This document shows positions 22,698 to 34,700 of a stretch of DNA of 64,000 bases, piece by piece. The notes under the pieces are model-generated. The model was not told the origin of the DNA and ran no database searches. It saw only the letters and a list, made by a program, of their open reading frames with translations. The DNA is from Oxytricha trifallax (lineage: Eukaryota > Ciliophora > Spirotrichea > Sporadotrichida > Oxytrichidae), in contig ARYC01000775.1 in assembly GCA_000711775.1 (NCBI GenBank), positions 40,270-104,269 on the forward strand, in the 5' to 3' direction. Positions within the stretch are counted from its first letter, which is position 1; the number at the start of each line of letters is the position of its first letter. A program made the position numbers and the translations under genes.

Positions 22698-23225
22698 ATG
22701 AATGAGAAGGGCTATGCTGAGTATTATCCAGATCTAGGATATTTAAATGATATGCTTACTGGTAGTTAACAGACTGGTAAAAATAATCAACATCTATAAG
22801 GTCTTCAATAAATGCCTTCAAATGGTACTCTAAACTAGAGAAGTATAAGATCAAATAATTAAAACGCGTAATACCAGTTTTATTAATTACTTAAAGTATT
22901 TTACAACTAATACCTGTTTTATTCGCCAATAAAATTTATATTTAACAACTTACTTAATTGTATTCTAAAAAGATACCAGAGAGGAGGCTCAGTTTCATGC
23001 TTTGGAGGTCAGTCGTCTACTCAAACCTTTCGATCCACATTATAACAATTTGGAAATAATTTAAGCAACGATTAAGTGCTTCTCCCTGGTGAGATCTCTA
23101 TAGAGGGAGATTTGCAAAAAATTGGGAGAAAAACTGAAATGTGGTTAAAAAGACACTATATACTACAAGATTCTGCCTTGCTATGCTATTCAGATAGAAA
23201 TAGCAGAGTACCTAAAAGTAAGTGA
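22698..23225 (+). CDS. PH-domain protein, truncated (N-terminal half of PH only)
   Basis: PH domains bind phosphoinositides or proteins at membranes. The start MNEKGYAEYYPDLGYLND leads into an N/Q/S-rich region, then after a 102-bp IES into ISIEGDLQKIGRKTEMWLK, RHYILQDSALLCYSDRN, SRVPKS. That is the first three or four strands of a PH domain (EGxLxKxGR...WxxRxxxL). The frame then meets a GTAAGT-like site and a TGA at 23223-23225. The rest of the domain, including the conserved C-terminal helix Trp, is not adjacent on either strand. It is either a germline gene with dispersed MDSs or a truncated copy. Confidence 0.65.
22871..22979. other. IES, pointer ATACCAG
   Basis: The direct repeat ATACCAG at 22871-22877 and 22973-22979. 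Removing 102 bases joins SNNQNAQYQ to RGGSVSCFGG in frame in the PH gene. Confidence 0.85.
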
Positions 23226-23326
23226 TTATAACTGTTTTGTTACTCTTTTACTTTTAATACTGAATGAAATGACTTCTAATAAGTCACATTTATAAATTCA
23301 AATTATAGTAATTATTTAATTTAAAA

Positions 23327-24700
23327 ATGAACACATCAATGAATAATACATCACACAGATCTATCACACCAACACCACGATAACCTCAAATAAAAGCTAT
23401 TGATAGTAACTAAAGAAGAAAATTAACCAAAGATGAGAAATAAGTCCTTAAGACTATTATGATTGATGAGCGAGATTTGGCTTTACTCAAGGAATATCTT
23501 GAAATATATAGTGGCAATTTAAAAGTAAGAACTTGCATGTAAAAATCCATTATTTCTACGTAATTTCTTCCACATTAATTCAAAATTATAATTAGAGAAT
23601 TAATACTAATAAATCTATAATATAGAAAGTAGAAGATGAGACAAGCAAGCTACAAAATTCCTTCAGATAAATGAAATACAACATTTTACCAACTTAAGGA
23701 AGTGCATTAAGCATGCAGCCCTAAGCATCTAGCAGAAATGCTCAATTGCATTATTTAATCAATATTTTCAAATTAAATGATATGTTAAAGTAATCTAAAT
23801 ACTAATGCATTAGTAGTTATCATAATAAACTCAAAACAGTTAAACTTAATCTCAAAACAGTCAAATTCAACAACAGATGAATTAAAGTATCATAAACCAA
23901 ACCACAAAAGCTTAAGAAATTCAATTCAAAAAGCTTTTGAAAAATGATGTAAGTCTGAAAAACTTGTAATTTCATATGAATTAATAGATATTCGTAAACC
24001 ATTATCCTCATCAATAATTTTAAATACTACTCATCAATATATATTTGAAAATACTAATATTAGCTATTTTACTATAGATCAGAGATTTAGAATACAAAAT
24101 AATGGAATTTGATAACAAAAATGAAAAAATAGAGGACGAAATAAAGTTCCAACATTAAATTCTAGCCTCTCTTATTGATGATATTCGTAGATTGAAGGAT
24201 ATAGATTCATTAATTGAGTAGTTTGAACAGCAAAAAAAGCGACAATATTACTTGAGTGGGAATGGCGATGACTATAGAATAAAAACCATTGCTGATTATA
24301 CAATTGAAGACTTCCAAAGCTTGTAAGTTTCAACTAATGACATGATTTTATGCCAATTAAATCATTTTTTTTTACCTTATCTAATCTCCTTATTCACATT
24401 TTTATAGAGTGAGTTCTTTCCCAGTAATATTAGAGCAACTACAAACCCAAAATAAAGAATTGAAGTATGAAGAGAAAAACATAAATAAGGAGAATGAGGT
24501 GGTCTCTAAGAAGATTTAAAGCATCAGTGTAAGTAGATAGTTAATAAAATTATCTTCATTAATTTACTGAATTCTTCATCATATATTAAATTAATTTAGA
24601 GCGCTATTATGATTAAGGACATGGATAATCGTGCTAAACAGAAGAAAAACGAATAATTATTCATTAATTCTTTGATATTTCTCTTATAATTTTATCATAT
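23327..24700 (+). CDS. Coiled-coil protein, unidentified
   Basis: It starts MNTSMNNTSHRSITPTPRQP, with blocks KLTKDEKQVLKTIMIDERDL, ALLKEYLEIYSGNLKVEDET (after an IES), LHYLINIFKLNDMLKQS, IKFQHQILASLIDDIRRLKD, DSLIEQFEQQKKRQYY, then FPVILEQLQTQNKELKYEEK. Long heptad-like stretches suggest a coiled-coil scaffold. GT-AG introns lie at about 24326 and about 24531. The coding signal ends at SAIMIKDMDNRAKQKKNEQ (about 24655); the frame stays open into AT-rich DNA, so the real stop is not located. The layout is reminiscent of short coiled-coil nucleoporins but nothing proves it. Confidence 0.5.
23522..23631. other. IES, pointer AAAGTA
   Basis: The direct repeat AAAGTA at 23522-23527 and 23626-23631. 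Removing 104 bases joins EIYSGNLK to VEDETSKLQ in frame. Confidence 0.8.
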
Positions 24701-25094
24701 TAATACTACACATATAAAAAGAGATTTTTATTTTATTCTTAAATAAGTAAGATAAAATTTCATTTTAGATTAAAGGATAATAAATAATTCTGAATTGTAG
24801 AGAACTCTTTATTAATCAATTTATGTTTTCATTATTTTTTTTATAATTCTAATAATCATAATATTCTAAATCAATTTATTAAGATAACAATTAATTATTA
24901 TTAGAAAATAACTATTTTTTAATAATAATTTCAAAAATAAAAATATTTTAAAATATTTTCCTAATACTTATAAATAATAAAAATATATATGATTTCCATG
25001 TCAGAGTTTTTATTCAGTAACTATAATTTGAATTAATTTCTTATATGAAAATAAATTAATATGAAGAATTTAATATTTATTATGTAATAATAAG
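24701..25094. other. AT-rich intergenic stretch
   Basis: Extremely AT-rich. No coding block, repeat or RNA gene recognised between the coiled-coil gene and the VTT gene. Confidence 0.5.
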
Positions 25095-27466
25095 ATGATG
25101 AAAGATGATAAATAATTAAAATCAAACGCAACATCTTCAAATCCATTAACTCTTCAAACTTAAAATAAACCAGATTTTATCAAAGATAAACTTAATAAAA
25201 ACTAGAAAATGGATTAGGAAGACACAAACTCATATCAGTTGAGAGAAGGCCCTGTGAAAAACTCTGGAAATAATAAAAAATTACCTCCTCAACCTGAAAG
25301 AATTGACTCTGATGAGTTGAGTTTAGAGTCGTTCGGAGATGAATTTCCAATTAGAAATTTTAAGGGAAATCAGCCAAAGAGACCAAGAGGATAAATGTAC
25401 GCCAGTCATCAATTTAAATTAAACAAAATAAATGTGTTTTTATTAATCAAGTGAATCCATTCAGAAACGGAGCTATGGAATTTGGATTTGGACAGAAAAA
25501 ACCAGCAGGGGTTCGAGGTGTTGACGGGTTTAATGATCCTATGGATATGGAGCAAGGAAATGGGTTTTAGTAAAACTAATATCAAAACAATTTTCCCAAT
25601 CACTCCTGTAAATAGATTTATATGTATATCTCCATATTTATAATTATCCAAGTCAAGCTTAAAAATTTAAATAATTTATAATAATCACTCATTTGATGCT
25701 GTGCAATTTAAGTTGCGAAGAAGGAATACATTGACAAGCAGAATTGAAGAAATAAAAAAATCTCCCGCATTTAATGGCTGTAACTACACTAGTGTTATAG
25801 TCCTCGTCGGGCTCTTTCTATTATTGGTAAGTTATTTACAGAATACTATAATAAGATAAATATTGAAACATTATATAAGGCTAATATCTTATTATTGCTT
25901 TAAAAAATGTATTTATATATTAATATATAAAGAATAAATAATTCATTAAACGCCAGTAATTGTTTTAATTCATGAGCTAAGCAAACTCTTTTACTGTTAA
26001 TTAAACCGATCAAATAATTTATATATATAATTTACTGAAATTATGAATTCTCGTGGTGAAATAATTAATAAACTAAAATCTATTTTCTTTAAATAAGATA
26101 TCCAAAATCAAATGGATTTCAATCTTTTTATAACATAAAAATCATAATTTAAACAAATATATTTTGCATTAATTTCACAAAAATACCTATAATTCCTCAA
26201 TAATGTTAAACAATAACTTACTGAGCAAATCTGAAGATATTTCCTCCTATTTCTAACTGACATTAATTTCTCTTTGTTTTAGATTGGACTAATAGTCTTT
26301 TTCTGGGTGTATTGGGAGGATTTATTCCTGATGGTTGAGCCTTTCTTCTTCTGGTTTGAGAATCACTTCTACCAAGGCACCGCCCTCTACGTGATTATAT
26401 ACGTGGCAATGACTGTTTTCTTTATTCCAACTACTTTCTTACAACTTGGTGGAGCACTTATATTTACAAAGTTCAAGGGGCCGACAACTGGTTTTATTTT
26501 AACCACATTTTTAGTCATATTCTCCACTGTTCTTGGGGGAGTCATTGGCTTTGTAATTGGAAGATTTTTCATTAGAAATTGGATTAGAAAACACTTAACT
26601 AGGAGAATTAAGTTTGATATATTTGCATTTATAGGCGTATTAGAATACAGTATTTTATAAGTGGTATAGTACAGTCTTAATCCTCTCTAAATTATGCTTT
26701 AAATTATGCATTAAAATTATGAATCAAGTTATTCAGAGCAATAGATCTAGGATTGAAGCACAATGGCTTTAAAATGGTAGTTTTAATGCGAATGACGCCA
26801 ATCATGCCTCACAACCTCTTTCCCTACATAATGAGTGTGACTTCCCTCCGTATAAAAGATTTCGTAACTGGCAGCTGTGCGGGCATGTTTCCTAACACCT
26901 GCATATACACCTACATAGGCATGCAACTTGACTCTATCAGTGATGTGATTGATGGCAACTATGGATTGGGGCCTTGGCAACCTGTTCTTCTCACTGTTGG
27001 AATTGTAATGATTGTGGTGCTAACATCTTTATACATAAATAAGTTTCAGTTTAAAATGCAATTTTTAATGCTACTTATTTTTGTTTCTATTTTAAACCTA
27101 TTTAATATTTTAAAGATAATAAATTATTTTCAGATGTGTAGAAATCTAATTTCATTGCATTATTAAATTTAAATATTTTAATCTTTGATGATAACATTTT
27201 CAAAAGAAGAACTGAATAAGTTAATTCAATCTGATTAATAAAATGCGCTTAACTACCAGGGAGCAGGGTATTCTGCTATGCAGAGCATGATGAGCATGTC
27301 AGCTATAAATCACTCCCCAGAAAATAATAAAAACTCCAACCAAAAAAACGATCTAAATTATACAGGGGCACAATGTTATATAGCAAAAATAACTTCTATA
27401 TGTTAATCATAAATTGATCTTTATGATTTTTAAATCAAAATTGCATTCCCAAGAAATTACAAATGA
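25095..27466 (+). CDS. VTT/SNARE-associated (TMEM41/DedA-like) multi-pass membrane protein
   Basis: VTT proteins are ER/Golgi membrane proteins; the TMEM41B/VMP1 type are lipid scramblases in autophagy. The N-terminal cytosolic part starts MMKDDKQLKSNATSSNP and ends VQFKLRRRNTLTSRIEE. A helix (VIVLVGLFLLL) continues after an intron (25827-26282) into IGLIVFFWVYWEDL. The VTT core follows: FFIPTTFLQLGGALIFTKFK, STVLGGVIGFVIGRFF, DLGLKHNGFKMVVLMRMTP, IMPHNLFPYIMSVTSLRIKD, CAGMFPNTCIYTYIGMQLDS, and a last helix. Four IESs were resolved by pointers and all joins hold frame. The tail is KEELNKLIQSDQQNALNYQG and the first TGA is at 27464-27466. The subfamily is not resolved. Confidence 0.85.
25408..25450. 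other. Short IES, pointer ATCAA
   Basis: ATCAA at 25408-25412 and 25446-25450. Removing only 38 bases joins GQMYASHQ to VNPFRNGAMEF in frame. Confidence 0.75.
25598..25690. other. IES, pointer AATCACTC
   Basis: The 8-bp direct repeat AATCACTC at 25598-25605 and 25683-25690. Removing 85 bases joins QNNFPNHS to FDAVQFKLRR in frame. Confidence 0.85.
26620..26733. other. IES, pointer TATT
   Basis: TATT at 26620-26623 and 26730-26733. Removing 110 bases joins RRIKFDIF to RAIDLGLKHNGF, matching the usual VTT-domain order. Confidence 0.75.
27021..27197. other. IES, pointer TAACAT
   Basis: TAACAT at 27021-27026 and 27192-27197. Removing 171 bases joins IVMIVVLT to FSKEELNKLIQ in frame. The apparently open reading frame within it is AT-rich and not part of the protein. 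Confidence 0.8.
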
Positions 27467-27821
27467 ATAGAGTCAATTGATAATGAATTTCATTTTGGAA
27501 ATAACATAGGCCATTAATAATAAATAATTGACATACAAGAAAACGTAGAGATATATGGGAGAGTGATTAAATACGAAGATAAAATACAAAATATAAAGAG
27601 AGATTCTCCCACACCTAAAATCATATGAATTGAGACTTAATAAATAAAATGATTATAAATACTAATCTGTAAATTTGCTATACTTTCGCTTAAGTTATTA
27701 ATAAATACTAATTTATACTATGTGATATTTTAGTCTTATACTTTTCTTTTTATGATGATTTCAGGCTGTTTTATAGTTTATGTAATTAACTGTAATAAAA
27801 TAAATAATTACAAGAAATAAA

Positions 27822-28909
27822 ATGATGGATTTGCATCAACAATAGATGAGGGTCACTAAAAACAGACAGCAATTTGCCTCAGAAATGGAAGCGAAAGGAC
27901 AGTCGTAAGTTCAATAAAAATGATAAAAATTTGGAGTAATATTAATTAAAACTTTGTTGTAGATCAAGATTCGGATTTTTCTCACAACCTTTGCCGTTGA
28001 CTGTTGGAGACAGTAGCACTTATTATTAAAAGCCAAGTAAGTTCAAGTTACATTGAAATCATAATAAAGAAACGGCTTTAGTTTCTTGAATAAAATCTTA
28101 AATCTAATATTTTTCTAGGAAAGGAGAGAAATGAGGTCGGAACAATCAAACAAATAGTTAATAATCCAAGCAAGGGAACTAAAGATACTTTCGAGATCTT
28201 GAAATCAAACGCCATTGGGGATGCTTTTGTAGATCCAGGTCAATATTTCTTGAGAAAAGATGATAAGAAAAGTTAGAGAGCATAGTCATAGAGTGCTATT
28301 TTCAGACCTAGTGGATGCAATAAATAGGTTAAGAAATCTGAATTTGAGCATAAGCATAATGGAGCACCTGAACGGCCTTAACCAGAGAGGAATAAGAACT
28401 TCTTGACTAGAAGTACATATGAACTTTTTTAAAAGAAAGTTCCATATACTGAAGACTAATACGAGCATAAGGAAGATGATAAGAGAAACGATTATATCAG
28501 AAATTCTGCAATGATTTTACAACCAAACAGGCCTTATACTTCTACTGTGAGATAAAGAGGAACTTTTTATGGTACTAAAACGACATTTGGAACTGACAGA
28601 GAATTCCGTGAAGTAAGCTTTTTTGTTATATTAATTGCTAAATTTTTATAGAAACCAAGGATGATGCAAAGACCACCATCTTATGGTCCATTTAAGCGAG
28701 CTGACCTGCCTAGATAGGGATATAATAAAACTATTGGATCAAACTGGCCATATGTTGAAGACCCAGAAGTTGATCCTATATAGTATAAGAAGGGGGAGAA
28801 GGGTCCAATTTGGAGAGGCCCAACTCATGGAATATCAACACCAATAAAAACAATTCACGACTATTTTAGAAACTCAACAAGAGAAAACGCTTATGTTTTC
28901 TCAAGATGA
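27822..28909 (+). CDS. Probable ciliary protein, CFAP96 (C4orf47)-like
   Basis: It starts MMDLHQQQMRVTKNRQQ, with three clear GT-AG introns (starting at about 27905, 28039 and 28612). The spliced product reads SRFGFFSQPLPLTVGDSSTY, DTFEILKSNAIGDAFVDPG, QYFLRKDD, NKNFLTRSTYELFQKKVPYT, RPYTSTVRQRGTFYGTKTTF, PSYGPFKRADLPRQGYN, TIGSNWPYVEDPEVDPIQYK, TPIKTIHDYFRNSTRENAY, ending VFSR and TGA 28907-28909. The opening GxFSxPxxLTVGD and the short Pro/Gly/Tyr-rich repeats resemble microtubule-associated ciliary proteins of the C4orf47/CFAP96 kind. The assignment is tentative. The gene looks complete and has no IES. Confidence 0.6.
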
Positions 28910-28980
28910 GGCAGACATTTTAAACACATATAATGTAAACAAGATAAGAATAATTATATTTAAGTTTTTGCCAAATTAAT

Positions 28981-31351
28981 TCACTGATTTTTAATTCTCT
29001 TATCTTATTCTTGGTCAACATCTCCTTAATGACCATTTTCAGGTTAGTTTCTCTTTCCCAATGAAATGTCTCCATTGAATTAAGCTCCCCCAATAGTCTA
29101 GTCTACCTGCAGTTAAACCCCATTATTAGAGTTTTGTGGAATTTCTTATTGAACTAATTGCTTTTTAATACCATACAATAAACCTCTCTCTTTCAAGACT
29201 TGCTCTGTGTTTCTTAAAAGATTTACGCTAGTACAGTTTTCATTCAGATATTCGAAATAGAATCTTGCTAACTCAGCTTTATCATCTAAGCTCAACCCAC
29301 TTTAAGTCTCATCTAGGCCTTTTTCAAATACAGCAACTACTTTTTAATAGACATCTGGGATAACTCCTTCCATGTGTTTCAGGAAGTTTACATAACTCAA
29401 ATAGAGCATCTTGGAGCCTCTTGCTTTTTATACAGCTTAATTTAGGATTTCAACCGCTCTGTTAGGATCAGCGCACTTAAAAGCCAAGAACCTCGCATAT
29501 TAAATGACAATATATGAAACAGTCTCAACTTGGTTCTTTTAAAGATATACAGTGTAAGCTCTAAAATAAAGCTCCTTGACCTTCTCGATGTTATTTTGTC
29601 TCTTTTCAAAGTTTATAAAAGCCATTAAACTCTTGATATAATCTGGTGCTATTTCATTCTAAAGTGTCTCGTAAATCTTTCTTGCCTTTTAAATTGACTG
29701 CTGCTCCTCTTCAAACATAGCATTTTCAATCATAAAGTCTACTGCTTCGAATTTATCAGCGTTCTTGATTCTATTTTCAAATTTGACTCTAGCTAGTTGA
29801 GGATCTTTAATATTCTTTTCAAGGAATTGAATGTAAGATATCCAGAAGTGGCGATCCTTATCTAATGAGATCAATCCTCTCTCATATAAAAGCTTTGCTC
29901 TCTTTTGCATTCCCTGTGAGATCTCAAACTTTATATATTCAATCCAGACTTCTTTCTCCTCTTCTAAGGGTCTGCCATTTTGCCAAATGTTCATGATTTG
30001 GTCTTCAAAGACGAGTCTTGCTTCAACTCTGCTCTTAGTCTCTTAAGATAAGTTTTAGATTTTCTGCTTAAATTCAAATTTGTCACCTTTGCATTCTTCA
30101 AACATCATTTTAGCTATAAAATGGGTTAAGATTCTTAAATAAAATCTGATGTTTTATAGAGAAGAAGCGAAAGACTAAATAAAGTGAAGGAACATATCTA
30201 AATTGAAATATCTAAATTTTGAAATTTACTATCTTTAGCAAGTATTCATGTCAATTGTTCCTATATTTTAAAACCTGTTTTTCAATTTTAATCCTTATCT
30301 CTTATACCCATTAATAACTAAAGCTTTTACTTCATGAACTTTACCAAAATTGTTAGCTTAAGAAATATTCTTTTGAAATGAATTATTGAGTTTGAAAAAT
30401 CTGCTTAAAGAAGAAACGATGATTGATAATTGTTGAGTAGACTGGATGAATTTCCTTACCAAGTTCTTCTTATTTGAGTTTATATTTGTCAGGGACCACA
30501 AAATCCTCCTTCTAGACATCTTCTACGATTTGCTCATACAATGACTCTATGATGTCTGTGTACCTTTAGCAAAATATTATAATTTCTCAATAATCTTACT
30601 TTCTTTCGATATCTTCGTGATTTAAGAGTGGAGTTCTTGCTGAGAGATAGCATAGCAAGTTCACAAAGCCAAGATGATTTAAAGTCATCTCGAAATCAAT
30701 GTATTTGGTCCATATTTCTGCTCCCTTCATGTGTTGACCAGCGTTATCAATTGCTCTCTCCATAATTTGCTTACATTTTTCTTCATCTTGGTTAGTGAAA
30801 TAATGAATTTCCATAGCAAAATCTACGAATCTCTTCCAGAGCTCAACTTATGCTGAATTATATCTCAAACTCTTCTCATAGCTATAGAAATTGATTAAGG
30901 ATTATTAACTTTATTTTCGCTTAAATTTTTGGTTGACTAAAACCATATACACTTTTCTATATAGTTAGTGATACTTACCATTCTTGAGCTTCAGCAATTT
31001 TGTTTTAGCTGACAAGAATATTTGCATATTTCTACACATAAATGTAGTTTAAGGGATCTTTGTCACAAATATCCTTAATGGTATTCAAATACTCTAAGTT
31101 TTCCAAATCACCGCTCTATAAAATATTGAAGTTAATATATCTATCTCAAAGGTTTTTCTTAAGATATATATCCAAATAAATTAGAAGTCTGGTTAATATT
31201 TAATGATAGCATAGCAATTGCATATAAGTTATGATATTATTACCTGTTCGAAGGAGAAGGCTTTGTTGAGCAATTAGTTGATCTGTTGTTGGTGCTATTG
31301 CTGTATTTGAGCAGACAGCGAGCCTTGGTTAGTCAGTAAGAGTGCGGACAT
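28981..31351 (-). CDS. PRPF39: PRPF39/Prp39-like HAT-repeat splicing factor
   Basis: Prp39 is a U1 snRNP-associated scaffold built of HAT repeats. The start at 31351 gives MSALLLTNQGSLSAQIQQQH. HAT-type units follow: CKQIMERAIDNAGQH then AEIWTKYIDFEM; VNLLCYLSARTPLLNHEDIE; WQNGRPLEEEKEVWIEYIKF, ISQGMQKRAKLLYERGLISL, RHFWISYIQFLEKNIKDPQ, then YLSYVNFLKHMEGVIPDVY and AELARFYFEYLNENC. The GRPLEEEKEVW passage parallels the RPYFHVKPLEKAQLKNW region of human PRPF39. An AT-rich block (about 30120-30470) and shorter ones near 30900 and 31170 are probably IESs or introns. The stop is TGA 28981-28983. A crooked-neck or Rna14-type HAT protein is the main alternative. Confidence 0.75.
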
Positions 31352-31782
31352 TTTATTAAACTATTATCTAAAAATATTTATAAGCCAAAAGAAAACATCT
31401 TATTATATAGAATTTGGCTTTAAAAAATTTAAACCCAATTAAATACTGAAAATATTTTTTAAATAACTTGAAATATAAATTATTATTAAACAAGTAATAA
31501 TGAATGATATTATAATAAAATTACGCTTAATAAATCAAGAGTCAATTTTATATCACTTATTTTTTTACAGTATAGTATCAAGAAAGATACTCTTTAATAT
31601 ATTTATCCAAGTATAATTTAAATTAAATTTTTGGTAAAATATAGTTATTTTCCTTGTGAATTTAAGGGAGTTAATTAAATTTTATTAATGTAAATTTTAA
31701 TACATAAATAAACTTTAATATCTAATAATTTACTACTTTACCAGATAGTTGTTTAATCAACGTAAATATATTTAAAATTTAT
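31352..31782. other. AT-rich divergent intergenic stretch
   Basis: It lies between the divergent starts of the PRPF39-like and cyclin genes. Nothing but AT-rich DNA was seen. Both promoters and MDS ends would have to lie here. Confidence 0.5.
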
Positions 31783-34700
31783 ATGTCGTCTGTCATTGAA
31801 GCCTTAATATAAAATCAACAACATCTCAACAATTTAATGTTTTTATTTTGATTTTATAAACTATGCTAACTAGCGATATTAGAATTTTACTTAATACAAA
31901 TTTACTAAACAATAATCACATGAGTGTTTCATAATAGTCACAATCTACAGCTCTGAGCTAGATAAGCAATCAGTAGATGTAAAACACAGTATAATAAGCA
32001 TTAGACTTAGTAAAATCTCCAAGTCAGGCCGATTTAAAAAATCCCATTAAAAACTCATAAAACATCAATTAATTATAAATTAGAATAATTTAGAATAAAT
32101 GGTGTTCAAATAAAGTTTTTTTAAGTTGATTATTAATCAATCGAGCGGAGAGATTACTCGCAAAAGAACTGAGAGAATAAAATATAAATGCTGTGCTGTA
32201 AGACGCCTGGAAATGTAAATGCATGTTGTAAACTACAAATTGTAACTCAAGTAGAGACTTAAAGATTATTGATCATTTACATAAGAGAAATTGCCAATAA
32301 TGCGGAGCTTTTATCATAGGTATTAAAATTCAATTAAATTCTAAAGTGTCATGGATTTTCAATGCATTTTTTTAAAAACCTCTCTAATTAAAGGAGTAGT
32401 TTTATGTATTGGTAATGAGGAAGATGATTAGCAGCCATTGACGATTACCGTCAGTGATCGCCATGGAAATAGTGCGACTAAAATCCTTACTTCTGGAAAT
32501 AAAGCAGATAGATTCATTGAAAATTCAGGATCCAAAGCACAGAGAGCATCAAATCATAAAGTCAAGGTAAGTTAGAGCAAATAAAGAATCAATCTTAATT
32601 GTTTATAAATTTCTCTTAGATGTTTATATCTTACTCACAATATTTACAAAAATAGGCCCTCAAATAAAAAGAAGATCATTACTTTGCTGATATGTCCCCA
32701 AGCGAAATTTACAGCTATCTGAGACTTGAAGAATCTTCTTAGAGATTCAAGCAAACTCAAGGTAGATTCATAGCTCTGACCTCTGCTACACTTAAGGTAA
32801 CCTCGCATTTTTACATAACAACATTTCTAATTCATGAGTTTAGATTAGAAAGTAATTGGTGGATTGGATTTTCGAGATTGGAGAAAAACTTAAGCAGAGA
32901 ATATTGACAACTCATTTAGCTGTAGTATACCTTGACATTTTACTTTAAGATGATAAGATCTTTGACACAGTTAAACAAGAAGTTCTTCCATGTGCATGCC
33001 TTCTGCTTGCCTCTAAATTTGATGAACTAGATGATAATATTCCACTAATCAGAGAGTTCCAAAAAGTGTGCGCAAAGTTCAGAGTCATTGGATATGACGA
33101 AGTTATTAAAGCAGAACAAGCAATTCTATTCAAACTGGGCTGGGATCTCTTTAAGATAGCTCCCATGCACTTCTTGCAAAATTTAAAGAGTTAAGGCATT
33201 GTTTTTAGTAATGATAAGGTTTAAGCTGCCAAACCAAGCTCTTAACTGAATGAAATTGATGAGAAAACACTAAAATCTGTGAATAAGCATGCAGAATTCT
33301 TTGCTGATTTGGCAATTCAAGAGTACGAACTCTAGAAATCCTTCAGACCATCTGTTGTAGCTCTGTCATGCATTTAGCTAAAATAGCATATTTTTGGTAA
33401 ATTAATTAACTTAATCAACTTTAGCACATTTCTTTTATTTATTTTATTTTATTATATTTTTAGGTACTCTACCGTATTTGACTTGTTTTGCGGTAGAGTA
33501 CCTTATTTATATTAATTCAAAAAATATTTAACTATTAAGTTTTAATTTATACATTAAATGCAGTTTGTAGAAAAAGTAATATGTAATTTAATTATTATTA
33601 ATAAAAGAATTATAAATTAAAATTATAGCTTTTAAAATATTCAATCTTTAAGTAAAGTTACCTTTAAAAGTAACAATATCCTAATATTAATTATAAAATT
33701 TATTAAATAATTATATTATGCATTTTCTGTAAAAAGTAATGCTGTATTTAATTTTATTTATATAATTTAATTAATATAATTAAGGTACTCTACCGCAAAA
33801 CAGGTTTATGCATAAAAATCTTCGGTAGAGTACCAAAAATTATATATTTATTTAATATTATTATCAAACATGTGTAATCTTGATCAAATTAATATATTCA
33901 CCTATAATTATGTTATTTTAGCGAATTGTGTTAGCAAGAAAAATGAGCAAAATAGTTCCAGAATGGAATTCAATTGGTCTTGAAGAGCTTACTGATTACA
34001 CTTACGATGGAGAAGTTAAGAAATGCTCTGATAGATTATTTAGAATCTATCAAAAATAATTTGGCATAATAACTAATAAGACCCCTAATAACAGAATAAC
34101 ACTATAGTAATCTAATGGAAAAAGTGAAGGAAAGTCAAATAAGCATAATAAAGAAAACTAAGAGAAAGTAAGATCTGCCTCAAGCCAATCCAGAATTTTA
34201 ACTAAGAGCCTAACTATTTAAAATCCTATTGTGTCAAAGATACAGCTTGTTCAGAAATCTTTAGTCATTAAGGAGGAAAATGAGCCAACTTAAATTAGCC
34301 ATAATACAACAAGGTCAAATGACTCGTCTGATAATGTTAAAGGAATTCCTCAGCTTACATTGGGTGATTTGATAGATCCATATTAACTTTTTGACAGCTC
34401 TATGGATAAATATGGAGAGCAGATAAAATTGAGAAAAGAAAAGCCTTATTCAAAATAACAGCCTCAAAAGACCGCTGATGAATCTAAATTCTCTCTTACC
34501 AATACATACTCAAGCGATCCATAATCACCATCCTTGACAAATCAACATACAACAGATAACTCTAAACTGACAAGCCAGAATAAACAGCAAAATTAAAAAA
34601 ATCAAGTTTAAGCAAGGAAATAAGACCCCAGTGTAACTGCCTTTTAAAGATAGAGCAACCATCCAAGTGTATAAAACACTCTAATTAGAGCTTAAACAAG

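Noticed and set aside
26387-26980. Open frames on the minus strand opposite the VTT gene
   Set aside because: They are antisense shadows of a strongly conserved plus-strand membrane protein and have no independent homology.
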